A stretch of DNA of 64,000 nucleotides from Dendrolimus kikuchii (GCA_019925095.2 CM034411.1:97001-161000); one strand, 5' to 3'; positions 33,488 to 45,378 are shown, numbered from the stretch's first letter. Translations and numbers: made by a program. Notes: generated by a model not told the origin, from the letters alone.

Positions 33488-34055
33488 TCCCTATTAATAT
33501 TATAAATGCGAAAGTAAGTCTGTCTGTCTGGCTGTCTGTTCCGTTTTCACGGAAAAACTACTGGACCGATTTGGCTGAAACTCGGTACATATATAATTTG
33601 AATACCGAGAGTGGCCAAGGGATACTTTTTATCCCGGATAATGGGATATATTTTGGGATAGATTTATGTAAAGTTTATCCCGGAAACTAGGACTGGTTTT
33701 GTGATTTTGTCCATTTTTTTTTTCAAATTCAAATTCGTCCACTGGATCTACTGGGTCCACTGGGTCCACTTGGTCCACTGGGTTCACTTGGACCACTGTG
33801 CCCACTTGGTCCCCTTAGTTAACTGGGTCCACTTGGTCCATGTTATCTATTCTATTTTGTCATTTTTGTCAAGTTTTGTCATTTATGTAGTTTACATATA
33901 GACGGGGGTGGTATAGTTTGCGATATAAAATGAAGCGAATCTTTCCGGGGCAAATACATACAAATTTAATACAATGTAACCTATACTAATTGCTCTTTAA
34001 ACAAGAGGCACGCTCTAGAGGTTGACCCGCGGCTGCGCCGCGGGTTAAACCCTAG
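33488..34055 (+). mobile_element. Helitron with 3' hairpin and 9-bp repeats
   Basis: It starts TCCCTATTAATATTATAAATG after A (33487) and ends cCTAG before T (34056). At 34023-34047 a strong GC hairpin (arms acccgcgg / ccgcgggt) lies a few bases before CTAG, the textbook Helitron 3' end. The interior at 33735-33840 is a degenerate 9-bp tandem repeat (ggtccactg); the minus strand reads Gly-Pro-Ser triplets with at least one stop. Confidence 0.85.
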
Positions 34056-34073
34056 TAGACATATATATGTATA

Positions 34074-34725
34074 TACAGGGTGTTTGGCGAATGGACCGAC
34101 AAAATTTTTTGGGGGATTGGGTGGATCAAGAGTTATCTTTTACCCATAGACCCCTATGTCCTAAGTGTCACTGTAATCGAGATACGATTTATTTGTTTGT
34201 TTTTGAAAATTACCTGGTTCATCGTCTTTAAAACGACATATTTTTCTAGTTTGTTGTTGTAATTGAACCAAATAACTTTTATTGCAGTCTTTATTGTATG
34301 ATTATTCTAAATTAAACATTAATTCTTAGCATTAGATAAAAAAAAATACTTGACGAGCTTTCAAACTCTTAAAAATGAATTAATCTATGGAAAACGTCAA
34401 ATTCAAAATTAATTATAAAAAACACTGAAAGGTATTAAGAATTTCATTTGATTTAAATATAATCTGTACTGAATATCCTGTCCAACGATATACCAGATGT
34501 CCTTGAAATTATTCATGTGATCACAAAACAAGGTATTACTCAACCAGTGTCAGAATAAAGAAAACACCTTGTTTGTAATTTAAGACGTTTTAATTGAATT
34601 TTATTTACAGATTGGCAAAATCGTATCTCGATTACAGTGACACTTAGGACATAGGGTTAAATATAGCTCTTGATCCACCCAATCCCCCAAAAATTTTTGT
34701 CGGACCATGCACCAAACATCCTATA
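34074..34725. repeat. ~650-bp MITE with ~110-bp TIRs
   Basis: The left arm tacagggtgtttggcgaatg... (to about 34192) is inverted at 34610-34725 with a few mismatches. It is flanked by TATA-rich sequence, so the TSD is ambiguous (TA or TATA). No transposase is present. Confidence 0.75.
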
Positions 34726-34834
34726 TATGTGTTTGTGTAAAAAGCACGCTACAAGTGGTTGCACTTAGCGGCAACGTGGGCGCATAGCTGGAGGGAAATT
34801 CCCGCCGCGATTTTCCCTTTGCGCTATGACTTGG

Positions 34835-35149
34835 GTTTTTTTTTTTATTGCAGGAGATCAGCAGACAGGCAGACGGCCCACTTGATGGAAAGCAGTTACC
34901 ATCGCCTATGGACATTTGCATCACCAAAGTTGCTACAAATGCGCTGCTGCTTTCTTAAAGGAGACTGGAATCTGGTCACTAATGCCGGAACACAACTCAA
35001 GGTTGTTATGGCGGCATGCTCTTGACTAGGGGTGGTAGCCATCCAGTGGGGCAAATGCCCTACCACCTGGCTGTGGGTTATTAAGTCGCCTCTTACGACA
35101 GGCCGCCCCAACGCAGGAAATTGTATTCTTTCTCCGTTCCTGCACGGAT
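34835..35149 (-). repeat. SL300, full length
   Basis: It runs from T-run/attgcagg to tgcacggat. Confidence 0.8.
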
Positions 35150-35268
35150 GGGGTTGTTTAAGAAGGGCGTTATAATATTTCTTAGAGGTCGGCAACGCGT
35201 TGGCGACATCCCTGGTGTTGCAAACGTCCATAGTCGTCTGCCTGTTTGCCTGCTTCAGGCAATAAAAA
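35150..35268 (+). repeat. SL300b 3' part
   Basis: It carries gaggtcggcaacgcgttgg, ctggtgttgcaaacg and tcaggcaataaaaaaa, directly abutting the SL300 before it. Confidence 0.55.
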
Positions 35269-35806
35269 AATTGCTAAGTCAAAAGTCGTGGTCGCAGCAG
35301 CCGTTGCTCTTGAACCGCACCTTAACATTAAGGTCAGTCCTCGATGACGTCAGCCAGTGCCGGGGCAAGGCCCCTCACCCCCGTCCGCAATAAGAAAGTA
35401 CTTAACCACCTGGACGGGATATAAACGGTACTCTCATAATGTCTAGGGGGCGCTGCGGTCGTAAATCATCCGAGTAATTTAGGTAATGTTCGTCACTCAA
35501 TGTTGTCACAAAAATACACATTGTTGTACTAAATTATTATAGTTTTCGTTCTAGCAAAAACAGTGTAAAGACGTTCTGCAAGACTCTCACTGTCAGGGCA
35601 GCAAGCAGGAGATTAGCGAGGAAAGCGGGTAGCGCGAGTATGCCATGTTCGCGTATGTTGTGTTTTACGTCATGTATTTGCTTCATAGCAAGGTTACAAC
35701 TTTGCATATTCAACCTATATATAGGCTAAAATCTGTCAATATATAGGTGCATAGAAGACCGCTGAGGAGTGGCCTTTTTTCGCCGTCTGTTTTTCCTGAC
35801 ACATAT
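35269..35806. other. unassigned
   Basis: It has moderately GC-rich sequence (gggggcgctgcggtcg near 35447; gcgggtagcgcgag near 35624) with no recognisable coding exon. It may be single-copy. Confidence 0.4.
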
Positions 35807-36284
35807 TGTTAGAAGCTACACAGGACTCGAATTAAAATGCCGTTAGAATCACTATAGAATTTATTAGAACTATACCAGCACGTACAACATCGATTCAAAT
35901 ATAACTAGACACTACTAGTACAAACTGCACGATTCAAAAACCGTCCGTCACTATATCGCTTGTCGAATGTACGTCTTACTCGTATCGTAATCCTCGACTG
36001 CTCCACCCCTCCGTTCGGGCATTATTTTATACTAAACTGTATAATACCGACAAAGAGCCGCACTGAGTTAATCCGCACATCTGGCAAGCTTCGATGCAAT
36101 GCAATAACAACAAGGATAAGTTCGACACTAATGACGGCCATAAAACAAGTACGATAACAATAGGATGTTTTTCTTAATTACAAATTCTAAACACAAAGTA
36201 ACAAAAGAATTCCAAAATCCGGGAAGGCAATAGACTGCGTTTTACGACAGCCAGGTGTGCGCATTTCTTTGTCAGTATATAACA
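35807..36284 (-). mobile_element. solo LTR with 4-bp TSD
   Basis: It runs tgttaga...tataaca, with atat duplicated at 35803-35806 and 36285-36288. Same family as 48400-48866. Confidence 0.8.
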
Positions 36285-36603
36285 ATATAATTTAGGTGTA
36301 TTCTACTCTTGTGTGAACCAGTATCTTCTAAGTAAGTGCTCCTCCTTAGACTGCATTTCCACCTGAAATCAGGTGCACCCGGTGCAAGTCACACCCCTAT
36401 TATCAGAGCGTACATTTGTAATATACATAGAATATTGTTTTCAAAAACAGTGTACTGGAGATTTGTCACTTAATTGTTATTTGTGTCCCCCGGAACGGAA
36501 GTGGCTTAATTAATCGCAAGACTTTTAATCTACCACAAGTAAGAACTATAGGTCATCATTCTCCCATACACAGGATGATGAACCTACGTATCGTTTTTAC
36601 CCG
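36285..36603. other. unassigned
   Basis: No gene or named repeat is seen. Confidence 0.4.
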
Positions 36604-36893
36604 GGCAAGAACGGAGAAAGAGTACAATTTCCTGCGGCCGGGCGGCCTGTCGTAAGAGGCGACAAAATAACCCACAGTCAGGTGGCTATCACCCTTGGTC
36701 TAGAGTCTAGAGTATGCCGCCATAACAACCTTGAGTTGTGTTCCGGCATTAGTGACCAGGTTCCAGTCTCAGTTAAGAGAGCAGCAGCGCTTGTAGCACA
36801 TTTGGTGTTGCAAATGTCCATAGGCGATGGTAACCACTTTCCATCAAGTGGGCCGTCTGCCTGTCTGCTGAATTCCTGCAATAAAAATAAAAA
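36604..36893 (+). repeat. SL300, near full length
   Basis: It runs gggcaagaacggagaaag...cctgcaataaaaataaaa. It lacks part of the hairpin block. Confidence 0.75.
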
Positions 36894-37038
36894 CGTATAA
36901 GGGTCGACATATTCGCCGACTCAGCTCCGTCTATTAAGAAACGACTCAAGGCTGAGTTCAAATCCTCTTAACTTTGTCACACCTACTTATATTTGGTTTT
37001 TACCACTCTAAGACCATACATATATAATCCGTAGACTC

Positions 37039-37258
37039 TATCCGTGCAGGAACGGAGAAAGAATGCAATTTCCTGCGTTGGGGCGGCCTGTCGTAAGAGG
37101 CGACTTAACAACCCACAGCCAGGTGGTAGGGCATCTGCTCGACTGGATGGCTACAACCTTGAGTTGTGTTCCGGCATTAGTGACCAGGTTCCAGTCTCCT
37201 AACCGCTTTCCATCAAGTGGGCCGTCTGCCTGTCTGCTGAACTCCTTCAATAAAAAAA
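37039..37258 (+). repeat. SL300, internally deleted
   Basis: Both ends are present. About 60 bp near the agcagcgcatttg region and other blocks are missing. Confidence 0.75.
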
Positions 37259-37491
37259 CATAATATAGTAGTAAGATATAAAACGGTTTCGTCAATATGT
37301 TAAAAAAAACCATGTTTATAAATTATATTTAATTTTGCAGACCAATAAAAAACAGTTCTGTATCCCTGAGGAACTTCATAATATTTCTAGTATATCCTCT
37401 TATTTAAATAAAATGAGTTTCATATATATAACAAATGATACATATATGAAAACAAATAAATTTGAATTAAAAATACTGTAAGAAAAAATGA

Positions 37492-37617
37492 TTTTATTGT
37501 AAAAAAAGCGTGGGGTGCTTTTCAGGATATTATTAAAATAACCCTTCTACTCATATCTGTTCATAAAATATTTATAACTATTGATACCATGCACCCCACG
37601 CTTTTTTTACAATAAAA
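37492..37617. repeat. small element with perfect 27-bp inverted repeats
   Basis: Positions 37492-37518 and 37591-37617 are exact reverse complements (core aaaagcgtggggtgc) around a 72-bp centre. No TSD was identified. Confidence 0.7.
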
Positions 37618-37964
37618 GCGTATTTTTTTAACTTTTATAGTAGTTTAAATATATTAAGCTACCACAATTAATTATTAAAGATGTTATAGATAAATTTGGA
37701 TTCATTTAGTAATTAGAAAAACGTCTTATCATCGCAGACATAAGCGAAGTCTCACTTACATGACATGACATTATATACATATATTCATAAACGTTGGTAG
37801 AGGTTGGTGCTGAAGAACAAAACCTCCGTGTTACACTTTTAAATTTTTCATTTTTTAGTGATTAAATTCCCTTCTCCGTGGAAAATTTTGAAAAAAGAAT
37901 TAAATACACTCTTATGATAAAATGGAACGTTATGTAAAAATAAGCTTTTTTAAAAAGGTTTTTA
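37618..37964. other. unassigned AT-rich stretch
   Basis: No gene or named repeat is seen. Confidence 0.45.
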
Positions 37965-38215
37965 AATACAAGCTTTTGAGATCCTGCATATCATGTAGCA
38001 GCAGAGTGCTAGCCAAGACAAGTAAAACGAGCCCAAACACGACGGGTCTATCTTGCTTAGTACACGAGTTCCTATGGCCACCTTCCGACTCCATTACCAA
38101 ATCAGCTCCATGGTACCATATTATTGCATTGTCACGCGATATACACATACGTGCAAAATTTCAGCTCAATCGGAAACCGGGAAGTCGATCAAAATTAACT
38201 TGAAAAATTCCGTTA
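37965..38215 (+). repeat. repeat X
   Basis: It aligns over most of its length with 40495-40770 in inverted orientation (gctagccaagacaagtaaaa; caatcggaaaccgggaag). Frames are open on both strands (93 and 72 residues) but have no recognised motif. Confidence 0.6.
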
Positions 38216-38339
38216 CTAACATACGTATGAAGCTACTAAAAGCATATTAAAAAAATACTTAAACGTTTATGATTATTACAATACTTATTTAAATAGATCT
38301 CTTTCTTGCTCACGTTTAACAGTAGCTCGTAAATATTTT

Positions 38340-38655
38340 TGTTTTTTTTTATTGCAGGAGACCAGCAGACAGGCAGACGGCCCACTCAACGGAAAGCGGT
38401 TACCATCGCCTATGGACATTTGCAACAGCAAAGTTGCTACAAATGCGCTGCTGCTTTCTTAACGGAAACTGGAACATGGTCACTAATGCCGGAACACAAC
38501 TCAAGGTTGTTATGGCGACATACTTTAGACCAGGGGTGGTAGCCGTCCAGTCGGGCAAATGCCCTACCACCTGGCTGTGGGTTGTTTGGTCGCCTCTTAC
38601 GACAGGCCGCCCCAACGCAGGAAGTTGTATCCTTTCTCCGTTCCTGCACAGATAA
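38340..38655 (-). repeat. SL300, full length
   Basis: It runs from tttttattgcaggagacc to cctgcacagata. Confidence 0.8.
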
Positions 38656-38989
38656 TAACTTGAAATATGGTAAAAGCGATTGAATAAAACAATCTTGTAC
38701 AATATAAAGGCGCGGCAGCTGTTCTCAAATTAGATGACCTTTGCCGTGTCAAATTAATATGTCTCAAGAACTCAAATGAGGGAAACGCGCGTATGTACGA
38801 GTTCAAATATAATTATATACAACTTTTCTTTTGTATAAATTTCTGGTGAACGAGAAATACTGATTCCTGTCTTCATGCTATCTACAACGTTTAAGTTGGT
38901 AATGACAAATGTTTCAATACGCGGGAGTGGGCACAGTGTAAGGTCATCAGTGGGGAAGGTGTATACGAGATTCTATCTAATTTTATCCG
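38656..38989. other. unassigned
   Basis: No gene or named repeat is seen. Confidence 0.4.
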
Positions 38990-39236
38990 TTTTTTTAACT
39001 CACAGCCAGGTGGTAGGGAATTTGCCCGAGTGGATGGATATCACCCCTGGTCTAAAGTATGTCGGCATAACAACCTTGAGTTGTGTTTCGACATTAGTGA
39101 CCCGGTTCCAGTCTCATTTAAGAGAGCAGCAGCGCTTGTAGCACATTTGGTGTTGCAAATATCCATAGGCGATGGTAACCACTTTCCATCAAGTGGGCCA
39201 TCTGCCTGTCTGCTGATCTCCTGCAATAAAAAAACA
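38990..39236 (+). repeat. SL300, 5'-truncated
   Basis: It begins near actcacagccaggtgg and ends tgcaataaaaaaac. Confidence 0.75.
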
Positions 39237-39463
39237 AAGTTTTCGGTAGGTAGAAAGTAATGTTTATTCAAAATAAAAACGGAACGCAGTAAGCGAATAA
39301 AGTTAGTATAAAATGAGCCATATATACATTTTGGTGATGGAGAGTAAATTAGATTTTAGATCTAGTGGCGTTGACTAAGCTAGGGATTCTGCTTCAGTTG
39401 CTATTCGGCTGACTTTGTGAATCAGATTCTATTGCACTATCTATTTCCGCTTACATAAAGTAA

Positions 39464-39694
39464 GTTAGCGTGGGCGTAACTACGTTCTAAGTCTCGCGCT
39501 CTTCCTGTCATAAGCGCGGGGCACATGGGAGGAGGGTGGTTTTAGTGGAGTATTGAGTCTTCGAGTCTCCACACAAGCCGGTGATTTGACTCTGGTGCGC
39601 CCATTCGTGGATGTCACCTCTCGTCGCTTTGGTCTAGCACCTACTAAGGACCCGATAGTGTGCGAAACGCATTTCCCCCGCCTCAAAAAAAAAA
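39464..39694 (+). mobile_element. R1-like LINE tail with 10-bp TSD
   Basis: Its 3' UTR (gcgtgggcgtaactacg, aggagggtggttttag) resembles 3680-3917, with poly(A) at 39684-39694. The duplication cataaagtaa lies at 39454-39463 and 39697-39706. Confidence 0.8.
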
Positions 39695-39823
39695 TGCATA
39701 AAGTAACTTTTGTAAAAATTATAACTTTCATTTCGGCTAGGAACTTGAAGAGTGATATTGTATAATTTTGATTTTAAAATGTAAGTGTCATATTTGTTAA
39801 TAGTGAACAATAAATAGTTCTAA

Positions 39824-40214
39824 GGGCCTGTGCACACCACGGTTTTTAAACGCGCAATGTAGCGATACACACGCGATGCAAACGCGCGTGTGTATCGATA
39901 CAAACGCGCTGGCATTTTGCGTTTTTAAGCAGAAAGACAGACATCCTATTATATATTAGATATATTTTCTTTCGGCTATGTAAATATTATGTACCAAATT
40001 ACATATTTTGCAAACGAACGGGTTATTTATTTCTGCACCGACCCCTCATCTCGTCAGCTGTCGCTGTCGACTGTCGTACAGATGCGTCGGTGCCGCGCGT
40101 TTGAATCGATACAAACGACAACAAACTGCTCTGTAGGATAAAAGCGCGCCGTTGACACGCGTTTCTAAAATGCGCATCGACGGCGCGTTTAAAAAACGTG
40201 GTGTGCATAGGCCC
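39824..40214. repeat. PIF/Harbinger-like MITE
   Basis: The termini gggcctgtgcacaccacg and its near-complement are inverted. Flanks TAA and TAT suggest a degraded 3-bp TWA duplication. The CpG-rich internal arms (aaacgcgc) add to the inverted repeat. Confidence 0.6.
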
Positions 40215-40494
40215 TATTGTTTTTAAGCAAGAAATGATATTTATGCTATTTATTGTACGGTACTCTATCGAGCTATCACAAGAAATACCTTCTTTGGCAT
40301 CAATCAAAAAACTATAATTCTACGAAAGGATCTGTTAGATATGTCCAGTATAGCCTAATACTTGATGACTATTTTAAAACTTGAATATTCGTAACTACTT
40401 AACATTGGCTAGATACACAAATCATACAAAACAATATTTAAGATAGAAAAAATTGATTGAGGTCTATTTTACAAGCTTTTATTTAACTTGTAAT

Positions 40495-40770
40495 GGATGT
40501 ACCTATCTTGCATGAATCTTGTAAGTTAAATTTGACCAACTTCCCGGTTTCCGATTGAGCTGAAATTTTGCACGCATATGTATATCGCGTGACAATGCAA
40601 TAATATGGTTTCATGGAGCTGATCTGATGATGGAGTCGGAAGGTGGCCATAGGAACTCCTGTACTAAACAAGATAGACCCGTCGTGTTTGGGCTCGTTTT
40701 ACTTGTCTTGGCTAGCACTCTGCTGCTACATGATATCCAGAATGTCAAAAGCTTGTATTTTTAACCTTTT
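40495..40770 (-). repeat. repeat X, inverted copy
   Basis: Partner of 37965-38215, about 2.3 kb away in opposite orientation. Confidence 0.6.
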
Positions 40771-41379
40771 CAACTATTTCATTTGAAACAGATTTTCACT
40801 ACTGTTACATTTGTATTACTGTGGCAGTGCGACGTTTGGGGAGAATTGGTGCGGGCTTACGGAGTCTAAGGAAGAGGGGTTGGGGGTTGGGGGGGTGCTA
40901 ACGAGACTGCTCAAACATAAATATTTCACTGCTCATCACCGCATTGAACAAATGAATAATAATATCTAAAGCACTTCCAAAGATACGGTGGCGCTCGAGA
41001 GAAACACATTTACAATTTGTAATAAGTGGCGCCGAATGAAACCAATTAAAACAACAAGAATGAATTGTCTACTAGATATTGCTTTATGGTTTCTCTCGTT
41101 GACATTATTCATAATAGATATACGAAGTTTATTTGCACTTTAGAATTAATTTAAAAAAATAAGTTATTCGTAATCGCGTTCTGAATATTTCATTAGATTA
41201 GTTTTTGAATCAGGGCTTGAAATACTTGGGATTCGACCGATCGACCTTTAATTTTTAGACTTAAAATCTGCGCTATTTATTACCCTGAGAATTTTTCTAG
41301 GAATGATTTAAAATTGAAAAAAACGTATTTCAATGCGTTTTTTTACTTACTAGCACGTTTTATGTAATAAAATGTGTAC
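40771..41379. other. unassigned
   Basis: A G-rich tract (gggttgggggttgggggggtgc) lies near 40877. No gene is seen. Confidence 0.4.
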
Positions 41380-41622
41380 TTTTTACCCCGGGAATCACGC
41401 GGAAAATTTTCCGGGAGTGGTTTGAAGTTGTTCAGGTGCATAAAAATTAGCTTATTCATACACAGTTTCCAGTAAAACGATAGCTTACTTACATTCTTTG
41501 ACCATTGTTGCGATGATTTGTGTCCCGGGAATCCCGCGGGAATTTTCCCGGCAGTGTTTTTAAATGGGTATTATACATAAAAATTAGTAGATTCGAATCC
41601 AATTCATACCAAACAATGTAAT
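41380..41622. repeat. repeat P
   Basis: gggaatcacgcggaaaattt near 41391 and gggaatcccgcgggaatttt near 41527, about 136 bp apart. Related to 2745-3120. Confidence 0.5.
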
Positions 41623-41691
41623 CCGTAATTTTTTATATTTCCCGGCATTTCGGAATTAGGATTTGCTTGATATGACAGTGTTTTTTACTCA

Positions 41692-41906
41692 TCTATCCGT
41701 GCAGGAACGGAGAAAGAATATAATTTCCTGCGTTGGGGAAACAACCCACAGCCAGGTGGTAGGGCATTTGCCCGACTGGACGGCTACCACCCCTGGTCTA
41801 AAGTATGTCGCCATAACAACCTTGAGCTGTGTTCCGGCATTAGTGACCAGGTACCAGTCTCCCTTAAGAGAGCAGCTGTCTGCTGAACTCCAGCAATAAA
41901 AATAAA
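41692..41906 (+). repeat. SL300, internally deleted
   Basis: It is full length at both ends but lacks ~90 bp between agagagcagc and tgtctgctgaac. Confidence 0.75.
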
Positions 41907-42404
41907 ACCTCTTTAAAATCGCACTGGTTTCATTTGAAATTTCTTCATAAAAGAATAGAAGATTTTCAACTACTCGACTCGCTAATTGGAGAGCTAAGTA
42001 AATACATGTAATTGAACAAATCGTACGAATAATTTACTTCTTTGAATTAGTGAGGGAGTGGCGTTTACTTACTAATGAACCGTTATGTTTGTCTGTTCGT
42101 AGTCAAGAGCTTGTTGAGAATGTACAATCCCACCCAGTATTGCTCGGCTCTTGGATGTTGTATTGATATGAAATTGAAATTTGACATTGGGTACTTGTAA
42201 AGTAGTAGATTGTTACACGAGGGAAGAAAGTGACTTATTTTTAGCACGATATGGTTTATATTAATAATTCGAGTGCCTAAATAGGCTTTTTAACCGAGGT
42301 TAACACTCAGCTTTTCATTTCCAATATGAGGAAATTAAATAAAGACTGATTAGTTATGGCATTCTATCAGCCAGTATTTTTCTGTCAATGATGATAGTAC
42401 TTTG
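41907..42404. other. unassigned
   Basis: No gene or named repeat is seen. Confidence 0.4.
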
Positions 42405-42617
42405 CCAGGTGGTAGGGTATTCGCCCAACTGGATAGCTACCATCCCATAACAACCTTGTGTTGTGTTCCGGCATTAGTGACCAGGTTCCAGTCTCCCTTA
42501 AGAGAGCAGCAGCGCATTTGTAGCAACTTTGGTGTTGCAAATGTCCATAGGCGATGGTAACCGCTTTCCATCAAGTGGGCCATCTGCCTGTCTGCTGAAC
42601 TCCTGCAATAAAAAAAA
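42405..42617 (+). repeat. SL300, short form
   Basis: It starts at ccaggtggtagggta. A ~20-base deletion follows ctaccatccc. Confidence 0.75.
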
Positions 42618-42658
42618 GCATATTTAGTTCAAATTTATGTAAATGAAACAATGATTTA

Positions 42659-42863
42659 GGGCCGCTTGCATAAGGTTGTTAAATTTATTTAAGAAACACA
42701 AAACGTATTTAATACCCTTAAATACAATTAGCGTCTTGCACAACGCAAAATATGCCGCTGAATACGTTTAAAGAACTGTCAATACGTTTTGTGTAAAACG
42801 TATTTAGGCAGTTTAATATGATTAACTAATTTTATTTAAATGCGATCGTTATGCAAGCGGGCC
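42659..42863. repeat. PIF/Harbinger-like MITE, TTA TSD
   Basis: It is 205 bp with termini gggccgcttgcat and (inverted) ggcccgcttgcat, flanked by TTA at 42656-42658 and 42864-42866. This TSD and the GGG/GGCC start fit PIF/Harbinger. Confidence 0.75.
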
Positions 42864-42866
42864 TTA

Positions 42867-43232
42867 GTGGAAAGTAATTTATAAATATAAAATCATGTTA
42901 CAGCTTTGCTGTTGATATAATATACCGTGATTTAACACTAGCTGTATAAAAAGTTCGGAAGTGGCTCGCATACTTTTTAAATTTTTTGACAGAAGGGAAA
43001 ATCGTTTCCCAGGGACGGAAGTACTGTTTTCATCCTTGCGATCGGGTATTTCCCGAGTATGGATGAAAATGATTTTTCATTTTAAAAGTCTACTTAAATC
43101 GAGTCCGCTGTCTCGATTACGCATTAATACATTTTGAAGCTTAGACTTTTAATAGAAGAAGATCCCTCGTTCTCTAAGCACTCAAAATGCTATTATTTAT
43201 TATTATTATCAAAGCACACAAGTTAATGTTAA
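42867..43232. other. unassigned
   Basis: No gene or named repeat is seen. Confidence 0.4.
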
Positions 43233-43461
43233 TCTTATACTAATATATAAAGCTGAAGAGTTTGTTTTGCTTGAACGCGCTAATCTCAGGAGCTACTAGT
43301 CTGATTTGAAAAATTCTTTCAGTGTAAGATAGCCCATTTATTGAGGAAGGTTATAGGCTATATATCATCACGCTAAGACTAATAGGAGCGGAGCACTAAT
43401 GTTTAAAAATCGGGGAGCTTTTTAACTATTCCACGCGGACGAAGTCACGGGCAGAAGCTAG
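43233..43461 (+). mobile_element. short nonautonomous Helitron
   Basis: It starts TCTTATACTAATATATAAAG after A and ends gcagaagCTAG before T. Confidence 0.8.
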
Positions 43462-43977
43462 TTTAATATAATTATGTAAGTAAATTTATTGTATATATAA
43501 CAATTTAATAATTTATTACATTTTACGTGTAACACTGAGTGGGCCTTTATCTATAGAATTCTATCGTCAACAGATGGAGTCTAGGACTCTTTAAGTGAAG
43601 CTGACTAAAGGATGCCGATCGCGCTGCAGTATTAACCATGCAGACACAATCCACAAGTTTTATTTATGCTTCACTTCATTTGAGGTTTGGTCACGTATGC
43701 TTGGTCTATACTTTATTTTGTCAGAGTTTTAAAGATATAAAATGACAGAAATTACTTAAGACAAACCTGAATTATACAAATCTCAACAATGAAATTATTT
43801 TTCACGTAACGCGTTACGCAAATCCAGAGCCCGGCTGTTGTTCACTAATCGAGATTCATAAACACAATTTATTATGATTAACGTAATTTCGGAGAACAAA
43901 TTTCACGTTTTAAATTATTAGCCGATTTATTCAAAGAAATTATATTCTATGGTATAATTTAAGAGTCTCATTTCACA
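43462..43977. other. unassigned
   Basis: No gene or named repeat is seen. Confidence 0.4.
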
Positions 43978-44383
43978 AATTGTAATGGAACACTTACAAG
44001 CCAATAGATGGCGCTGTGCAATAATTGATGTCACAAACGTTTCCCGAAACATACAAAGAATATATACAAAACTATAATAGATGGGCCTAGGCCTGCGAGG
44101 AACAACCTTAGCCTCGCTGGAAGATCTTCCTTTAAGACGGAGGAGCATTCCATCTCGCTCCTCCACCCTGTCGGGGCTCACCCTTCAAAATAACAAATTA
44201 AGTGCTATCTTAATGTACTTTTAAATTTGCCAAATATCTTTTTTCTTTCACTTTAATAATGTCTTCTCCATCTAGATATATCTACTTCTCTATTATAGCA
44301 TAAGTCTTCAGTCGCATCACAAACCATCACGTCATCCTTCACACAATTCATCTATCTCTCTTTTGGTCTAGCTTTCCACTTGC

Positions 44384-45378
44384 TAGTGATGAGTAGTACA
44401 CGTGTGAGCCAGTACATTTGTCCCGTACAAAAATAAAAAAACTTATACTTTTTAGTTTTTGTAGTCGGTTTTTTTACACGAAGTTTTTTTTTGTTACTTT
44501 TTAGTATCTAGCTATGTATGGCTAGACCTACGAAAGGTGCCGCGCTCCTTGAAAAAATATAGGTCCCAAGAAACGGGAACAAAAAAATGTTCGTAAAATG
44601 AAAACTACTGGGCCAAACAATGTTAAATTTTTAGGGGACCAAATGGCAATTATTCCGCATTAAACTAAACAAGAACCACGTAAATCGGATCATAAATCTC
44701 AGCGTGATCGGTGTACATATGGAACGGAATGGAAAATTTTTCTTAAAAAGTGTTCATAAAATGAAAACTACTGGGCCAAACTATGACAAATTTTTAGGGG
44801 ACCAAATGGCAGCTATTTCGCGTCGAATAAAAAAGAATCACGTAAATCGGATCATAAATCTCGGAGTAATCGGTGAAGATACATAAGAAAAAAACAAAAA
44901 AAAGATTCCGACGAATTGAGAACCTCCTTCTTTTTTTGAAGTCGGTTAAATATACATTGGTACAGCTCAAAATTTGAAATGTACCACTTCAAAATTTTTG
45001 TTGCGCTACTACTCAAAAGTAAGAGGAAGGACGGAACAAGGCTTATGCTACAACAGTACAGTAACGCCTCTACGGATATTGACGTGACAAAGAGGGACAA
45101 CATGACGATTTCATAGTACGAGTGTTAGTAAAATGAGGTGACCGAGGCTGAGCACATCCGATTCTTAACGAACATTTCCGAACTAGTTTTGAACGGAACA
45201 AATGAGGGAGGGAATGAAGTTCACCGCCTCACCGGCCTCATCGCTTCAAATGTACTGCTGTGGTACAGACCATATAAATCTCCTCGCCTCATTTAAAGTG
45301 GTACATTGTACTGGTTCAGTACAAAATGTCATGTTACTCTTACAAACTCAATTTAAAATCATGTACTGCCCAACACTA
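44384..45378. repeat. hAT-like MITE, 8-bp TSD, with nested element
   Basis: The terminal tagtgatgagtagtac at the left matches the inverted right end (tagtgttgggcagtac). A perfect 8-bp duplication ccacttgc lies at 44376-44383 and 45379-45386. TAGTGTTGGGC-type ends with 8-bp TSDs are characteristic of hAT elements. No transposase frame is seen. Confidence 0.8.
44438..44948. repeat. CGACTTC-type element nested in hAT MITE
   Basis: It is an inverted relative of 12377-12856: gtagtcggttttttt near the left, ttttgaagtcggtta at the right, with the same duplicated ggggaccaaatggca blocks inside. Confidence 0.65.
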
